From NCBI RefSeq assembly GCF_014646215.1, contig NZ_BMNA01000002.1, positions 664,038 through 728,037 of the forward strand: a DNA stretch of 64,000 bases. Direction: 5' to 3'. Position numbers and translations under genes: made by a program. Shown here piece by piece: positions 19,884 through 28,412 of this stretch. Source of the stretch: Nakamurella endophytica (lineage in GTDB: Bacteria > Actinomycetota > Actinomycetes > Mycobacteriales > Nakamurellaceae). The notes below the pieces were generated by a model that saw only the letters and a program-made list of their open reading frames with translations, searched no databases and was not told the DNA's origin. Within the stretch, counting starts at the first letter, position 1, and the number at the start of each line of letters is the position of its first letter.

Positions 19884-20075
19884 CGTCCCGCGGCCCGGCG
19901 GGCAGGACCGGCGCGGATCCGTCCACCCCGGTGGTGGTCCGCCGACCTCGGAACGTCGAGGCAGGTCCACCGATGGTGGACAGACCGCCCACCCCGCCAC
20001 GGGCGCGGCGGTCGGACGGCATCCTGAGCCGGCCGGGTCCGCCGACGGACCGGCGGGGCGAGGGGCCGGATCGAC

Positions 20076-20609
20076 ATGCGCGGTGGACGGGCTGCAGTGC
20101 TGGTGGCCGCGGTGGTGGTCAGCGCGGCAGCGTGCGGAGCACCGGATCCGCTCCGCGCGTACCGCCCGGACGGCAGCTCCACCGCGGAGTTCACCGGCGC
20201 CGTCGCCGACTTCGCAGCGGCCGTCCGTGCCGGGGACGGCGTCCGGCTGGTCGCCCAGGACGACCGGGCCGCACCGGACGGCGACGACCCGGACTCCGGC
20301 ACGGACGCCGGTGTCCGAGACCTCCTGGCCGCCTACGGCGGCCGGACCGTCTCGGTCGTCTCGTACTCGGCGATCGCGCCGGGTAGCGCGGGCGCACGGC
20401 TGCGGGTGTTCTGCGCCGACGGCCGGTCGGTCACCTTCGGCCAGGGCTTCGTCGGGCTGGACGGCCGGTGGCGCCCGGTGATCCGCGCCGCGCGGGACCG
20501 GCCAAGCGTCGCCGTCGCCGGTCGTGCGGACCCGCCGAGCGCCGAGGCGGGCCCGCCGTCGCCCGCCCCTCGGCCCGGGACGGAGCCGTATCCCCCGTGC
20601 CCGCGGTGA
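20076..20609 (+). CDS. Putative small lipoprotein, unknown function
   Basis: A 177-residue protein whose N-terminus looks like a lipoprotein signal: two arginines, a hydrophobic run and a lipobox SAAAC with Cys20. Residues about 35-140 form a compact Ala/Asp-rich region with alternating hydrophobics (VSVVSYSAIAPG, LRVFCADGRSVTFG). It may be an NTF2-like or mce-associated type fold, but no family is recognised. The last 30 residues are proline-rich. The start follows GAGGGGCCGG at loose spacing. Confidence 0.5.
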   Translation: MRGGRAAVLVAAVVVSAAACGAPDPLRAYRPDGSSTAEFTGAVADFAAAVRAGDGVRLVAQDDRAAPDGDDPDSGTDAGVRDLLAAYGGRTVSVVSYSAIAPGSAGARLRVFCADGRSVTFGQGFVGLDGRWRPVIRAARDRPSVAVAGRADPPSAEAGPPSPAPRPGTEPYPPCPR

Positions 20610-20959
20610 CGGCGGTGGCACGGCCTCTGGGTGGGCCGGCCGCTGTCCGCGAGCCTGCGCCGCGGGTCCGACGACGGCGGAGGACGTGGCGCCGGGAGCG
20701 GGGCCACCCGAGCCGGCGGTCCGGCCGGTGTCCGCCCGGACGACGTCACCGACAGTGACGGCGTCCCGGTCGTCGGGCCCGGACGGACACCGGCGAGTGA
20801 TCCACAACGGAACCCCGGCCGCCGTGCCGCGTGTCGCCTAGCGTCCCTGCCGGGAGCCGGACCGACCGGCGAACCGGCGGTCGGAGCGGGTGTGCGGCGT
20901 CGGCCGCTCGCCCACCGCGACGGGTGCCGGACAGCGAACGCAGACCCAGGACGGATTCC
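20610..20959. other. Intergenic stretch, no feature recognised
   Basis: GC-rich spacer of 350 bases. Frames on both strands here have biased composition only, with no family resemblance or start context. No hairpin or operator was found. Confidence 0.4.
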
Positions 20960-21820
20960 ATGGCACCGGTGACCTCCCGCAGCGACATCCTGACGGCCGC
21001 GGCGACGCCCACCGATCCACCGGCGCGCCGACCGCTGGCGGCCCGCATCATGAGCAACCCGGTCATCGGGTTCGCCCCGTGGATCCTGCTGTCGATCCTG
21101 GAAGGTCCGGGGCGGCTGCAGTGGGCGGTGGGTGCGGTCCTCGCGCTGTCGGTCGCCTTCGTGGTCGTCGACCGCCTGCTGGGGAACCGGACGAAGCTGC
21201 TCGGCGTCGTGGACGTCGTCTCGTTCACCGCATTCCTGGTGCTGGCCCTCACCGCGTCGCCCTCGGTGCTGCGCTGGTTGGAGACCTGGTTCGGCGAGCT
21301 GACGAACGTGCTGCTGGTGCTGGTCGTCCTCGGCTCGATCCTGGCCCGGACGCCGTTCACCATCCAGTACGCCAAGGAGGAGACGGACCCGGAGGTCTGG
21401 AACACCCCGACCTTCCGGCACATCAACTACACGATCACCGCGGTCTGGGGCGGCGCGTTCCTGGTCGCCGCCATCGCCGGCTTCGTCGGCGACGCGGTGC
21501 TGCACGACAACGACAACCTTTGGACCGGCTGGATCTTCCAGATCGGTGCGTCGCTGATCGCGCTGCAGTTCACCACCTGGTACCCCGAGCACGCCACGGC
21601 CGTGCGACTGCGGGCGGCCGGTGTGCCGACCGAGCCGCCGGCGCCGCTCACCGAGTTGTTCCTGCCGATCGTCGGCTACCTCGTGCCGATCGGGGTGATC
21701 GTGCTGGTGTTCGGCGGAGGACCGACCTGGCTGGGCATCGCCCTGCTGGTGGTCGGGCTGCTCGGCACTGCCCGGATCCGCGCCTACGACCGTGCGCGGA
21801 AGCTGTCCGCCGGGAGCTGA
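20960..21820 (+). CDS. Conserved integral membrane protein, unknown function
   Basis: A 286-residue polytopic membrane protein with six or seven hydrophobic spans, starting near residue 35 (FAPWILLSIL) and ending with a pair at about 225-270. A conserved-looking cytoplasmic motif TPFTIQYAKEETDPEVWNTP lies between spans about 3 and 4. The segment is reminiscent of unassigned actinobacterial septation-protein-like membrane proteins, without firm assignment. The ATG at 20960 follows AGGA. It converges on the broken lipoprotein gene and shares no operon. Confidence 0.6.
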   Translation: MAPVTSRSDILTAAATPTDPPARRPLAARIMSNPVIGFAPWILLSILEGPGRLQWAVGAVLALSVAFVVVDRLLGNRTKLLGVVDVVSFTAFLVLALTASPSVLRWLETWFGELTNVLLVLVVLGSILARTPFTIQYAKEETDPEVWNTPTFRHINYTITAVWGGAFLVAAIAGFVGDAVLHDNDNLWTGWIFQIGASLIALQFTTWYPEHATAVRLRAAGVPTEPPAPLTELFLPIVGYLVPIGVIVLVFGGGPTWLGIALLVVGLLGTARIRAYDRARKLSAGS

Positions 21821-21853
21821 TGCAGGGAACCGTCCGGGGTGTCGCGGATCCGG

Positions 21854-22570
21854 TCACGCCGTGGCGACGACGGTCGCCTCCGCTCCGGTCGACGACCGCA
21901 GCACCGCCGTGGCCGTCACCGCCGAGGCGACCTGGGTGGGTGGCACGAAGACCGTGACACTGCGCCATCCGTCGGCGATGTCGTCGACCTCAGCGCCACG
22001 CTTCTGCAAATCGAGCACCCGCCGGCGGCTACCCCAGGCCAGCGTGAGGGTCACGGCGTCGGACCGGACGACCGCGACGATGCCGTACCAGGACGTCGAC
22101 AGCAGATATCCGACGGGTCCCGTCCTCGGTCGCACCGTCGCCACGGCCGGAGCTCCGCCGGTCCGGCTCAGACACAGCGGGCCGACTCCCGGACCGCCCG
22201 CACCGACGTAGACGACCCAGTCGGCGGACGGCGACACCGGGGCCGTCCGGAGACGGCGGTGCCACCGACGTACGGCACCGACACCGCGATCCGGCGGCCG
22301 GACGCCGTGTCACGCGGCCGACGGATCCGACGCCGCCGCCGGCCCGCCGGCGCGCGAACCCCCCGTCGGCCTCGGGTCCGGGGCCATCGTCGGAGTCGAC
22401 GACCCGGTCGACCCCACCGTCGACGCCGCCGTCACCGGACCCGCGCCCGTGCAGCCACCCACCAGGGCCGACAGCGCGAGCACCCCGGCCGCCGCCCGGC
22501 GGCAGCGCCACCGACCCGGCCGCCGTGCCCGCCCGCCGTTGCGGTGGTCCGAGCGCCGTGTGCTCACCAT
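21854..22570 (-). pseudogene. Lipoprotein gene disrupted by two compensating frameshifts
   Basis: The first 86 codons (22570-22313) encode a good lipoprotein N-terminus: basic start, hydrophobic run and lipobox LVGGC, then a Ser/Thr/Pro-rich linker, stopping at TGA 22312-22310. Shifting by one base there gives about 22 codons reading [20 protein letters not shown], with strongly G/C third positions. Near a CCCC run (about 22238) the original frame resumes with [14 protein letters not shown] and continues for 120 residues to 21854. The middle frame is more coding-like than the in-frame reading. So one ancestral lipoprotein of roughly 235 residues is likely, now broken or affected by sequence errors. 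Function unknown. Confidence 0.5.
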
Positions 22571-22710
22571 CCCGGGACGCGACGAGGCCGACGCCGGATT
22601 GCTCGCCGTGGACCGTCGCGCCTCCCGAGGGCGCCCCGCGTCGTCGCCGTGTGCCAGGGTGGAACTCCACGGACGCGGCGGGCGCCCGGCGACCAGGGAA
22701 CGAGGGAGCA

Positions 22711-23766
22711 GTGGGCACTGCGGCGGGCGTGACGGCGGATCGGATGCGCGGTGTCTACCTCCCCGGCAACCGCGAGACCGTGGTGCGGGACGACGTTCCC
22801 GTTCCCACGCCCGGTCCCGGACAGGTGCTGCTGCGGGTCGGCGCGTCGACGATCTGCGGCAGCGACGTACGGGCCATCTACCGGGAGCACCTGGGCACCG
22901 GACCCGAGGGCTACAACGACGTGGTCGCCGGCCACGAGCCGGCCGGGCAGGTGGTGGCCGTCGGGCCTGGCGTGCAGCGCCTGGCCGTCGGGTCGCGGGT
23001 GGCCGTCTACCACATCTCGGGCTGCGGCCAGTGCTCCGAGTGCGTCAAGGGCTACTTCATCAGCTGCACGAGCCCGCTGCGCGCGGCCTACGGCTGGCAG
23101 CGCGACGGCGGCCACGCCGACTACCTCCTCGCCGAGGAGAACACCTGCATCGAGCTGCCGGACTCGCTGACCTTCGTCGACGGCGCCTGCGTCGCCTGCG
23201 GTTTCAGCACGGCCTACGAGGCGCTGGTACGGCTGGGCGTCTCCGGCCGGGACAGCCTGCTGGTCACCGGCCTCGGCCCCGTCGGCCTGGCGGCGGGACT
23301 GCTGGCCAAGAAACTGGGCGCCGACCGCGTCTACGGCACCGACCCGGCGGGCGAGCGGGCCGCGCTCGCCCTGGAGCTGGGCGCCGTGGACGACGTCCTG
23401 TCCCCCGACGACCTGGCCGGCCCCGGCTTCCGCCCGGTGACCGCGGCGGTCGACTGCTCCGGCTCGGCGCCCGGACGCCGCACGGCACTCGGCGCCCTGG
23501 CCCGCTGGGGGCGGATGGCATTCGTCGGCGAGGGCGGCGAGATCTCCTTCGACGTCAGCCACGACGTCATCCACCGGCAGATCACCCTGATCGGGTCGTG
23601 GGTGACCAGCGTCGGCCGGATGCGCGAGCTGCTGGAGCGGCTCGACGTCTGGCAGCTGCACCCCGAGGTGGTGGTGAGCGACCGGTTCGACCTCGACCAG
23701 GCCGACACCGCCTACCGGCTGGTCGACGCCGGCCGGTCCGGCAAGGCGGCGTTGATCCCGAGCTGA
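22711..23766 (+). CDS. Zinc-binding alcohol dehydrogenase (MDR superfamily)
   Basis: A medium-chain dehydrogenase of about 351 residues. Catalytic-zinc ligands are visible in ICGSD and GHEPAG. The structural-zinc lobe has the cysteine set in [15 protein letters not shown], and the NAD site is [10 protein letters not shown]. It would oxidise a secondary alcohol or polyol. The GTG at 22711 follows GAGGGAG; an ATG at 22744, immediately before the first conserved residues, is an alternative that loses only 11 residues. It converges on the rhamnose operon, so a role with rhamnose-derived lactaldehyde or another sugar alcohol is possible but unproved. Confidence 0.8.
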   Translation: MGTAAGVTADRMRGVYLPGNRETVVRDDVPVPTPGPGQVLLRVGASTICGSDVRAIYREHLGTGPEGYNDVVAGHEPAGQVVAVGPGVQRLAVGSRVAVYHISGCGQCSECVKGYFISCTSPLRAAYGWQRDGGHADYLLAEENTCIELPDSLTFVDGACVACGFSTAYEALVRLGVSGRDSLLVTGLGPVGLAAGLLAKKLGADRVYGTDPAGERAALALELGAVDDVLSPDDLAGPGFRPVTAAVDCSGSAPGRRTALGALARWGRMAFVGEGGEISFDVSHDVIHRQITLIGSWVTSVGRMRELLERLDVWQLHPEVVVSDRFDLDQADTAYRLVDAGRSGKAALIPS

Positions 23767-23773
23767 TCCGGAC

Positions 23774-23787
23774 CGCGGCCGGCCGCG
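23774..23787. terminator. Palindrome between convergent genes
   Basis: CGCGGCCGGCCGCG is a perfect 14-base palindrome in the 36-base gap between the dehydrogenase and mutarotase stops. Without a loop it is a modest terminator candidate. Confidence 0.3.
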
Positions 23788-23802
23788 CGACGGGACCCGG
23801 CC

Positions 23803-24126
23803 TCAGACCAGGTGGAAGTACTGCTCCAGCCGGCGCAGGCTGCGGTCCGGCCCGGCCCCGTCCGGGGTCACGAAGAACGGGGCCATCGTGGCCTGCCAGC
23901 GGAGGTTCACGTCGGTGGCGTCCATCCTGCGCCGGGCCTCGGCGAAGTCGTCGGTCTCCAGCGTCCCCACCACCAGCCCGGTCTCGCGGTCGACGAACAG
24001 CGAGTAGTCGCGCCACCCGGCGTCCCGGAGCGCCTGCAGCATCTCCGGCCACACCGTCTCGTGCGCCGCGAGGTACTCGGTGATGCGGTCCGGCCGCACC
24101 TGCATGACGAAGCACACCCGTTCCAT
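23803..24126 (-). CDS. rhaM: L-rhamnose mutarotase
   Basis: A 107-residue RhaM/RhaU-family enzyme (ferredoxin-like fold) that interconverts alpha- and beta-L-rhamnose so that the isomerase gets the right anomer. Family features are MQVRPDRITEYLAAHETVWPEM (catalytic His in AAHE), GWRDYSLF and a C-terminal Met-Ala-Pro-Phe-Phe stretch. Length is normal. The ATG at 24126 matches the family start; an upstream ATG would add 15 unrelated residues. It is the last gene of the rhamnose operon, 64 bases after the aldolase fusion gene. Confidence 0.9.
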   Translation of the reverse strand: MERVCFVMQVRPDRITEYLAAHETVWPEMLQALRDAGWRDYSLFVDRETGLVVGTLETDDFAEARRRMDATDVNLRWQATMAPFFVTPDGAGPDRSLRRLEQYFHLV

Positions 24127-24190
24127 CGGGCCACCACTCCGCTCGTGGGTCGGCGGCGGCGCACCGGTCACCGGCGCGCCGCCGCAGCGG

Positions 24191-26245
24191 TCAGCGCAGG
24201 AAGCCGGCGGCGACGCCGGAGTCGACCGGCACCAGCAGTCCGGTGGTGATGCCCAGCGTGCCGTTGGTCAGCGCCAGGGTCGCCAGGCCGACGTGCTCGG
24301 GCAGCACCTCCTCCTTGAGGATGGTCCGCTGCGCGTAGTACTTTCCCAGGTCCTTCTCCTCGACGCCGTAGGTGGCGGCCCGCGAGGCGCCCCACCCGCC
24401 GGAGAAGATGCCGGAGCCGCGGACGACGCCGTCGGGGTTGATGCCGTTCACCCGCACCCCGTACTGGCCGAGCTCGGCGGCCAGCAGCCGGACCATGTGC
24501 GCCTGGGCGGCCTTGGCCGAGGAGTAGGCGATGTTGTTCGGCCCGGCGAAGACGGCGTTCTTCGAGCAGATGATGACCACGTCGCCGCCGAGGCGTTGGG
24601 CGCGCAGTGCCGGTTCGGCGGCCTTGGTCACCAGGAACGACCCGCGCGGCATGATGTCGTACTGCAGATCCCAGTCCGCCACCGAGGTGTCGGACAGCGA
24701 CCCGGCCCGGGAGATGCCGGCGTTGTTCACGACGAGGTCGACACCGCCGAAGGCGACGATGCCGGCGGCCACCCCGGCCGCCACGGCGTCGGGGTCGGTC
24801 ACGTTCATCTCGACCGCGACCGCCGCGTCCGGGCCACCGAGTTCGTCGGCCAGCTGCTGCGCGCCCTCGAGGTTCATGTCGGCCACCACGACGCAGGCAC
24901 CGTTCTGCGCGAGGACTCGGGCAGTGGCCAGCCCGATGCCCGACGCGCCGCCGGTGACCAGCGCGATGCGGCCCGCGAGGTCCTTGGGCTTGGGCCGCCG
25001 CCGGAGCTTGTCCTCCTCGAGCTGCCAGTACTCGACCCGGAACTTCTCGGCCTCGCTGACCGGCTGGTAGCGGGAGACACCCTCGGCGCCGCGCATGACG
25101 TTCACCGCGTTGACGTAGAACTCGCCGGCCACCCGCGCGGTCTGCTTGTCGGCGCCGAACGAGAACATGCCGACGCCGGGCACCAGGACGATCGCCGGGT
25201 CCGCACCGCGGATGGCGGGGCTGTCCGGGGTGGCGTGCCGGTCGTAGTAGGCCTGGTAGTCGGTGCGGTACTCCTCGTGCAGCTCGGCCAGCCGGGCCTC
25301 GACCTGGTCGAGGGGGGCGTCGACCGGGGTGTCGAGCAGCAGCGGGCGGACCTTGGTGCGCAGGAAGTGGTCCGGGCACGAGGTGCCCAGCGACACCAGG
25401 TGGGGCAGCTTCTCGCGGGACAGGAAGTCCAGCACGACGTCCGAGTCGGTGAAGTGCCCGACCTGCCGCCGGTCCGCCGATGCGACCCTCCGCAGGTACG
25501 GGAACAGTTCGGCGGCGCGCGCCCGGCGGGCGGCCGGGTCGAGCGCCTCCCGGCCCGGCACGACCGGCCCGAAGGGCTCGGCGGCGGAGTGCTCGTCGAG
25601 GTAGGCCTGCGCGTCGTGGATGATCTGCAGCGACCGGGCCTCGACCTCGTCGCTGGTGGCACCCCAGGCGGTCATGCCGTGGCCGCCGAGCACGGCGCCG
25701 ATGACGCCGGGCTGCGCCGCGATGCCGGCGACCAGCTTGCCGAGCTCCCAGCCGGGGCGCTGCCAGGGGATCCACGCGACCGACCCGCCCCAGATCGTGC
25801 GCACCAGCTCCTCGCCGTCGGCCGCGCAGGCCAGCGCGATGACCGCGTCCGGGTGCAGGTGGTCGACGTGCGGCTGGTCCACCAGCCCGTGCATCGGGGT
25901 GTCGATGGACGGCGTAGCACCGCCGGGGCCGAACGAGCAGAACGAGAACAGCCCGACCATCTCGTCCTCGTGGTCGACGCCCCGGTACACCCGGTCCAGC
26001 GCGACCAGCCGGTCCCGCTCCAGCACGGCGAGCCCGGTGGCCTTGAGCGTCCCGAGGTCGCCGCCCGATCCCTTGACGTAGACCAGTTCCTCGTCCTGGC
26101 CGGTGGCCGGGTTGTACTGGCGGACCTTGGCGGAGGTGTTGCCGCCGGCGTAGTTGGTGACCGTCGGGTCCGAGCCGAGCCGGTTGGACCGGGCCAGCAG
26201 CTGCGCGACGCCCTCGGGGAGATCGGTGGGGTCGGGGGCGGTCAT
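24191..26245 (-). CDS. rhaEW: Bifunctional rhamnulose-1-phosphate aldolase / lactaldehyde dehydrogenase
   Basis: A 684-residue two-domain enzyme. Residues about 20-250 form a class II aldolase domain with the zinc motif HLHPDAV (near 130) and GGHGM, which splits rhamnulose-1-phosphate into DHAP and L-lactaldehyde. Residues about 420-684 form an SDR domain with TGGASGIG, NNAGIS, a catalytic Ser in IICSKNA and YSSAK. That domain is expected to oxidise the lactaldehyde. This fusion is known from Bacillus subtilis (YuxG) and other bacteria. An excellent ribosome site (GGAGGA) precedes the ATG, which overlaps the permease stop. The domain pairing makes the pathway assignment firm. Confidence 0.92.
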   Translation of the reverse strand: MTAPDPTDLPEGVAQLLARSNRLGSDPTVTNYAGGNTSAKVRQYNPATGQDEELVYVKGSGGDLGTLKATGLAVLERDRLVALDRVYRGVDHEDEMVGLFSFCSFGPGGATPSIDTPMHGLVDQPHVDHLHPDAVIALACAADGEELVRTIWGGSVAWIPWQRPGWELGKLVAGIAAQPGVIGAVLGGHGMTAWGATSDEVEARSLQIIHDAQAYLDEHSAAEPFGPVVPGREALDPAARRARAAELFPYLRRVASADRRQVGHFTDSDVVLDFLSREKLPHLVSLGTSCPDHFLRTKVRPLLLDTPVDAPLDQVEARLAELHEEYRTDYQAYYDRHATPDSPAIRGADPAIVLVPGVGMFSFGADKQTARVAGEFYVNAVNVMRGAEGVSRYQPVSEAEKFRVEYWQLEEDKLRRRPKPKDLAGRIALVTGGASGIGLATARVLAQNGACVVVADMNLEGAQQLADELGGPDAAVAVEMNVTDPDAVAAGVAAGIVAFGGVDLVVNNAGISRAGSLSDTSVADWDLQYDIMPRGSFLVTKAAEPALRAQRLGGDVVIICSKNAVFAGPNNIAYSSAKAAQAHMVRLLAAELGQYGVRVNGINPDGVVRGSGIFSGGWGASRAATYGVEEKDLGKYYAQRTILKEEVLPEHVGLATLALTNGTLGITTGLLVPVDSGVAAGFLR

Positions 26246-27381
26246 CGGGTTCCTCCGTAGCGGCGGTTGGTCAGCCCGTTGAGCAGCGCCGCGAACACGA
26301 GGACGGCGCCGAGGGCCAGCAGTTGGAATTGGGAGCCTTCGTTGCCCTCGAAGGCCAGGAGAATGCCGGCGTTGAGCCAGACGATGAGCAGGGTGGCCAG
26401 CACGACGCCCGAGACCCGCCCGATGCCACCGGTGATCGCCACCCCACCGAGCACGGCGATGGTGATGGCGGGCAGCGCCATGCCGTTCCCGGTGACCCCG
26501 GCGTCCGGCCGGGCCGACGCGAACTGCGCCACCGTCACCACCGCGACGAGGCCGGAGAGCAGCCCCGAGATGGTGTAGGCCTTGAACCGGGTGTCCCGGA
26601 CGGCGATGCCGGACCACTGGGCGGCGACGTCGTTGGTGCCGATCGCGAACAGCCGGCGGCCGTAGGTGGTGCGGGCCAGCAGCAGCCAGATCACCACGAC
26701 GGTCGGCAGCAGGAAGGTGAAGATCCCCAGCGGGAAGTTGGGGATGTCGTGGCCGATGACCGGCAGCTCGACGGACCGGGTGATCGAGAACAGGTTCTGG
26801 ATCGGCTCGGTGGAGATCGGCTCCTGGTTGTTGATGACGACGGCCAGCGACTTGTAGGCGTAGTACGTCGCCAGCGTGGTGATCAGGGCCGGGAACCCGA
26901 TGTAGGACACCAGGAACCCGTTCACCGCGCCGAGCACCCCGCCGACCACGACGGTGACCACCAGGGCGAGCCAGAACGGCCAGTTCCACTCGCCGTACGC
27001 GAACCCGAAGACCATCCCGGCCAGGGAGACGATCGCCCCGACGGACAGGTCGATGCCGCCGCGGCCGGACAGGATGACCACCAACTCCGCCAGGCCCAGG
27101 ATGGCCAACGGGACCGCGTTGATCAACGACGAGGCCATGTAGTCCGGGTCGTAGGGCGCCGTCAGGTAGTCGTTCGCGTCCATGATCATCAGGACGGCGA
27201 CCACGACGACGATCAGCACGGCCAGCAGCACCACCCGCTGGGTGAGCAGCGCCCGCAGGATCCGGGTGCCCAGCGGCTCCCGGGTGGCCCCGGAGTCGGC
27301 CGGCTTCAACCGGGGGCCGCCGGCGGGCTGCACCGGGGACGCCCCGTGGTGGGCGGACTGCTCGACGCCGGAGGCACTCAT
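26242..27381 (-). CDS. rhaQ: Rhamnose ABC transporter permease (RhaQ-like)
   Basis: A 379-residue BPD_transp_2 membrane protein with an unusually long hydrophilic N-terminus (about 45 residues) before the first span. Landmarks are GRGGIDLSVG (near 112) and VLGGVAITGGIG (near 310). It pairs with the 27378 product. ATG start overlaps the upstream permease stop, and its stop overlaps the rhaEW ATG. The rhamnose assignment comes from its place between rhamnose catabolic genes. Confidence 0.85.
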   Translation of the reverse strand: MSASGVEQSAHHGASPVQPAGGPRLKPADSGATREPLGTRILRALLTQRVVLLAVLIVVVVAVLMIMDANDYLTAPYDPDYMASSLINAVPLAILGLAELVVILSGRGGIDLSVGAIVSLAGMVFGFAYGEWNWPFWLALVVTVVVGGVLGAVNGFLVSYIGFPALITTLATYYAYKSLAVVINNQEPISTEPIQNLFSITRSVELPVIGHDIPNFPLGIFTFLLPTVVVIWLLLARTTYGRRLFAIGTNDVAAQWSGIAVRDTRFKAYTISGLLSGLVAVVTVAQFASARPDAGVTGNGMALPAITIAVLGGVAITGGIGRVSGVVLATLLIVWLNAGILLAFEGNEGSQFQLLALGAVLVFAALLNGLTNRRYGGTR

Positions 27382-28412
27382 GCGGCGGCCCTCCTCGACC
27401 GTTGCCGGAGCAGGTCGGCCCCGACGGCGATGATGATGAAGACACCCACGAACAGGTCCCGCAGGTTGGAGTTCCAGCCGAGCTGGGTGACGCCGGACGA
27501 GACCGTCTGCACCAGCAGGGCGCCCAGGACGGTGCCGAGCACCGACCCGCGACCGCCCATGATCGACGTGCCGCCGATGACCACCGCGGCGATCACCTGC
27601 AGCTCGTAGCCGGTGCCCACCGACTGGTCCAGCGTGGACGTGCCCTGGGCGATGACGAAGCAGGAGCCGAGGCCGACCAGCAGGCCGGTCAGCACGTACG
27701 CCAGCAGGATGCGCCGCTGCACGCGGACCCCGGCCAGCCGGGCCGCCTGCGCGTCGCCGCCGATGGCGAAGAAGTGCCGGCCGCCGGCCGTGTGCCGCAG
27801 GTACCACCAGGCGACAGCGGCGAGGACGATCGTGATCAGGAAGGCGTGCGGGATGCCGAAGCTTCGCCCGGCCACCCCGCGGCCGAACACGTCGAAGGTG
27901 CTCGGGATGCCGTTCACCGTCGAGGACCCGAAGATCTGCAGGCCCAGGAATTGGAACAGGTTCGCGGTGCCGAAGGTGATGATGATCGCGTGCACCCGCC
28001 CGTAGGCGATGAGCACGCCGTTCACCAGGCCGAGCACCCCGCCGACGGCGACGGACAGCAGCACCGCCGGCAACAGCGACACACCGCTGGACACCAGGGT
28101 CTTGGCCGTGAGGACGGAGCACACCATCACGGCGCCGCCGACCGAGACGTCGATGCCGCCGGTGATGATGACGACCGTCATGCCGATCCCGATCAGGGCG
28201 ATCGGCGCCATCGAGACCAGCAGCGGCTGCAGCGATCCCGGCTTGAGGAAGGCCGGAGTGGTGAAGTACAGGGCGACCCACATGGCGGCGATGACCGCGA
28301 GCAGGACGAGTTCCTGCCCGGTCACCGGCGACGGCAGCACCCGGTTGCGGGTCCGCACCGCGCGCGCCGGCTCACCGGCGGGCACGGGCCGCGGTGGCGT
28401 GGTGGTGGTCAT
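27378..28412 (-). CDS. rhaP: Rhamnose ABC transporter permease (RhaP-like)
   Basis: A 344-residue RbsC-type membrane subunit, first of the two permeases of the importer. The typical loops ITGGIDVSVG (near 85) and VIGGTSIMGGRGS (near 285) are present. ATG start overlaps the ATPase stop by four bases. Together with the 26242 product it should form the heterodimeric channel of a RhaSTPQ-type system like that described in Rhizobium leguminosarum. Confidence 0.86.
   Translation of the reverse strand: MTTTTPPRPVPAGEPARAVRTRNRVLPSPVTGQELVLLAVIAAMWVALYFTTPAFLKPGSLQPLLVSMAPIALIGIGMTVVIITGGIDVSVGGAVMVCSVLTAKTLVSSGVSLLPAVLLSVAVGGVLGLVNGVLIAYGRVHAIIITFGTANLFQFLGLQIFGSSTVNGIPSTFDVFGRGVAGRSFGIPHAFLITIVLAAVAWWYLRHTAGGRHFFAIGGDAQAARLAGVRVQRRILLAYVLTGLLVGLGSCFVIAQGTSTLDQSVGTGYELQVIAAVVIGGTSIMGGRGSVLGTVLGALLVQTVSSGVTQLGWNSNLRDLFVGVFIIIAVGADLLRQRSRRAAA

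Noticed and set aside
20333..21592. Minus-strand 419-codon frame over the lipoprotein and membrane genes
   Set aside because: Composition is antisense-like and it crosses two better-supported plus-strand genes with signal peptide and membrane spans.
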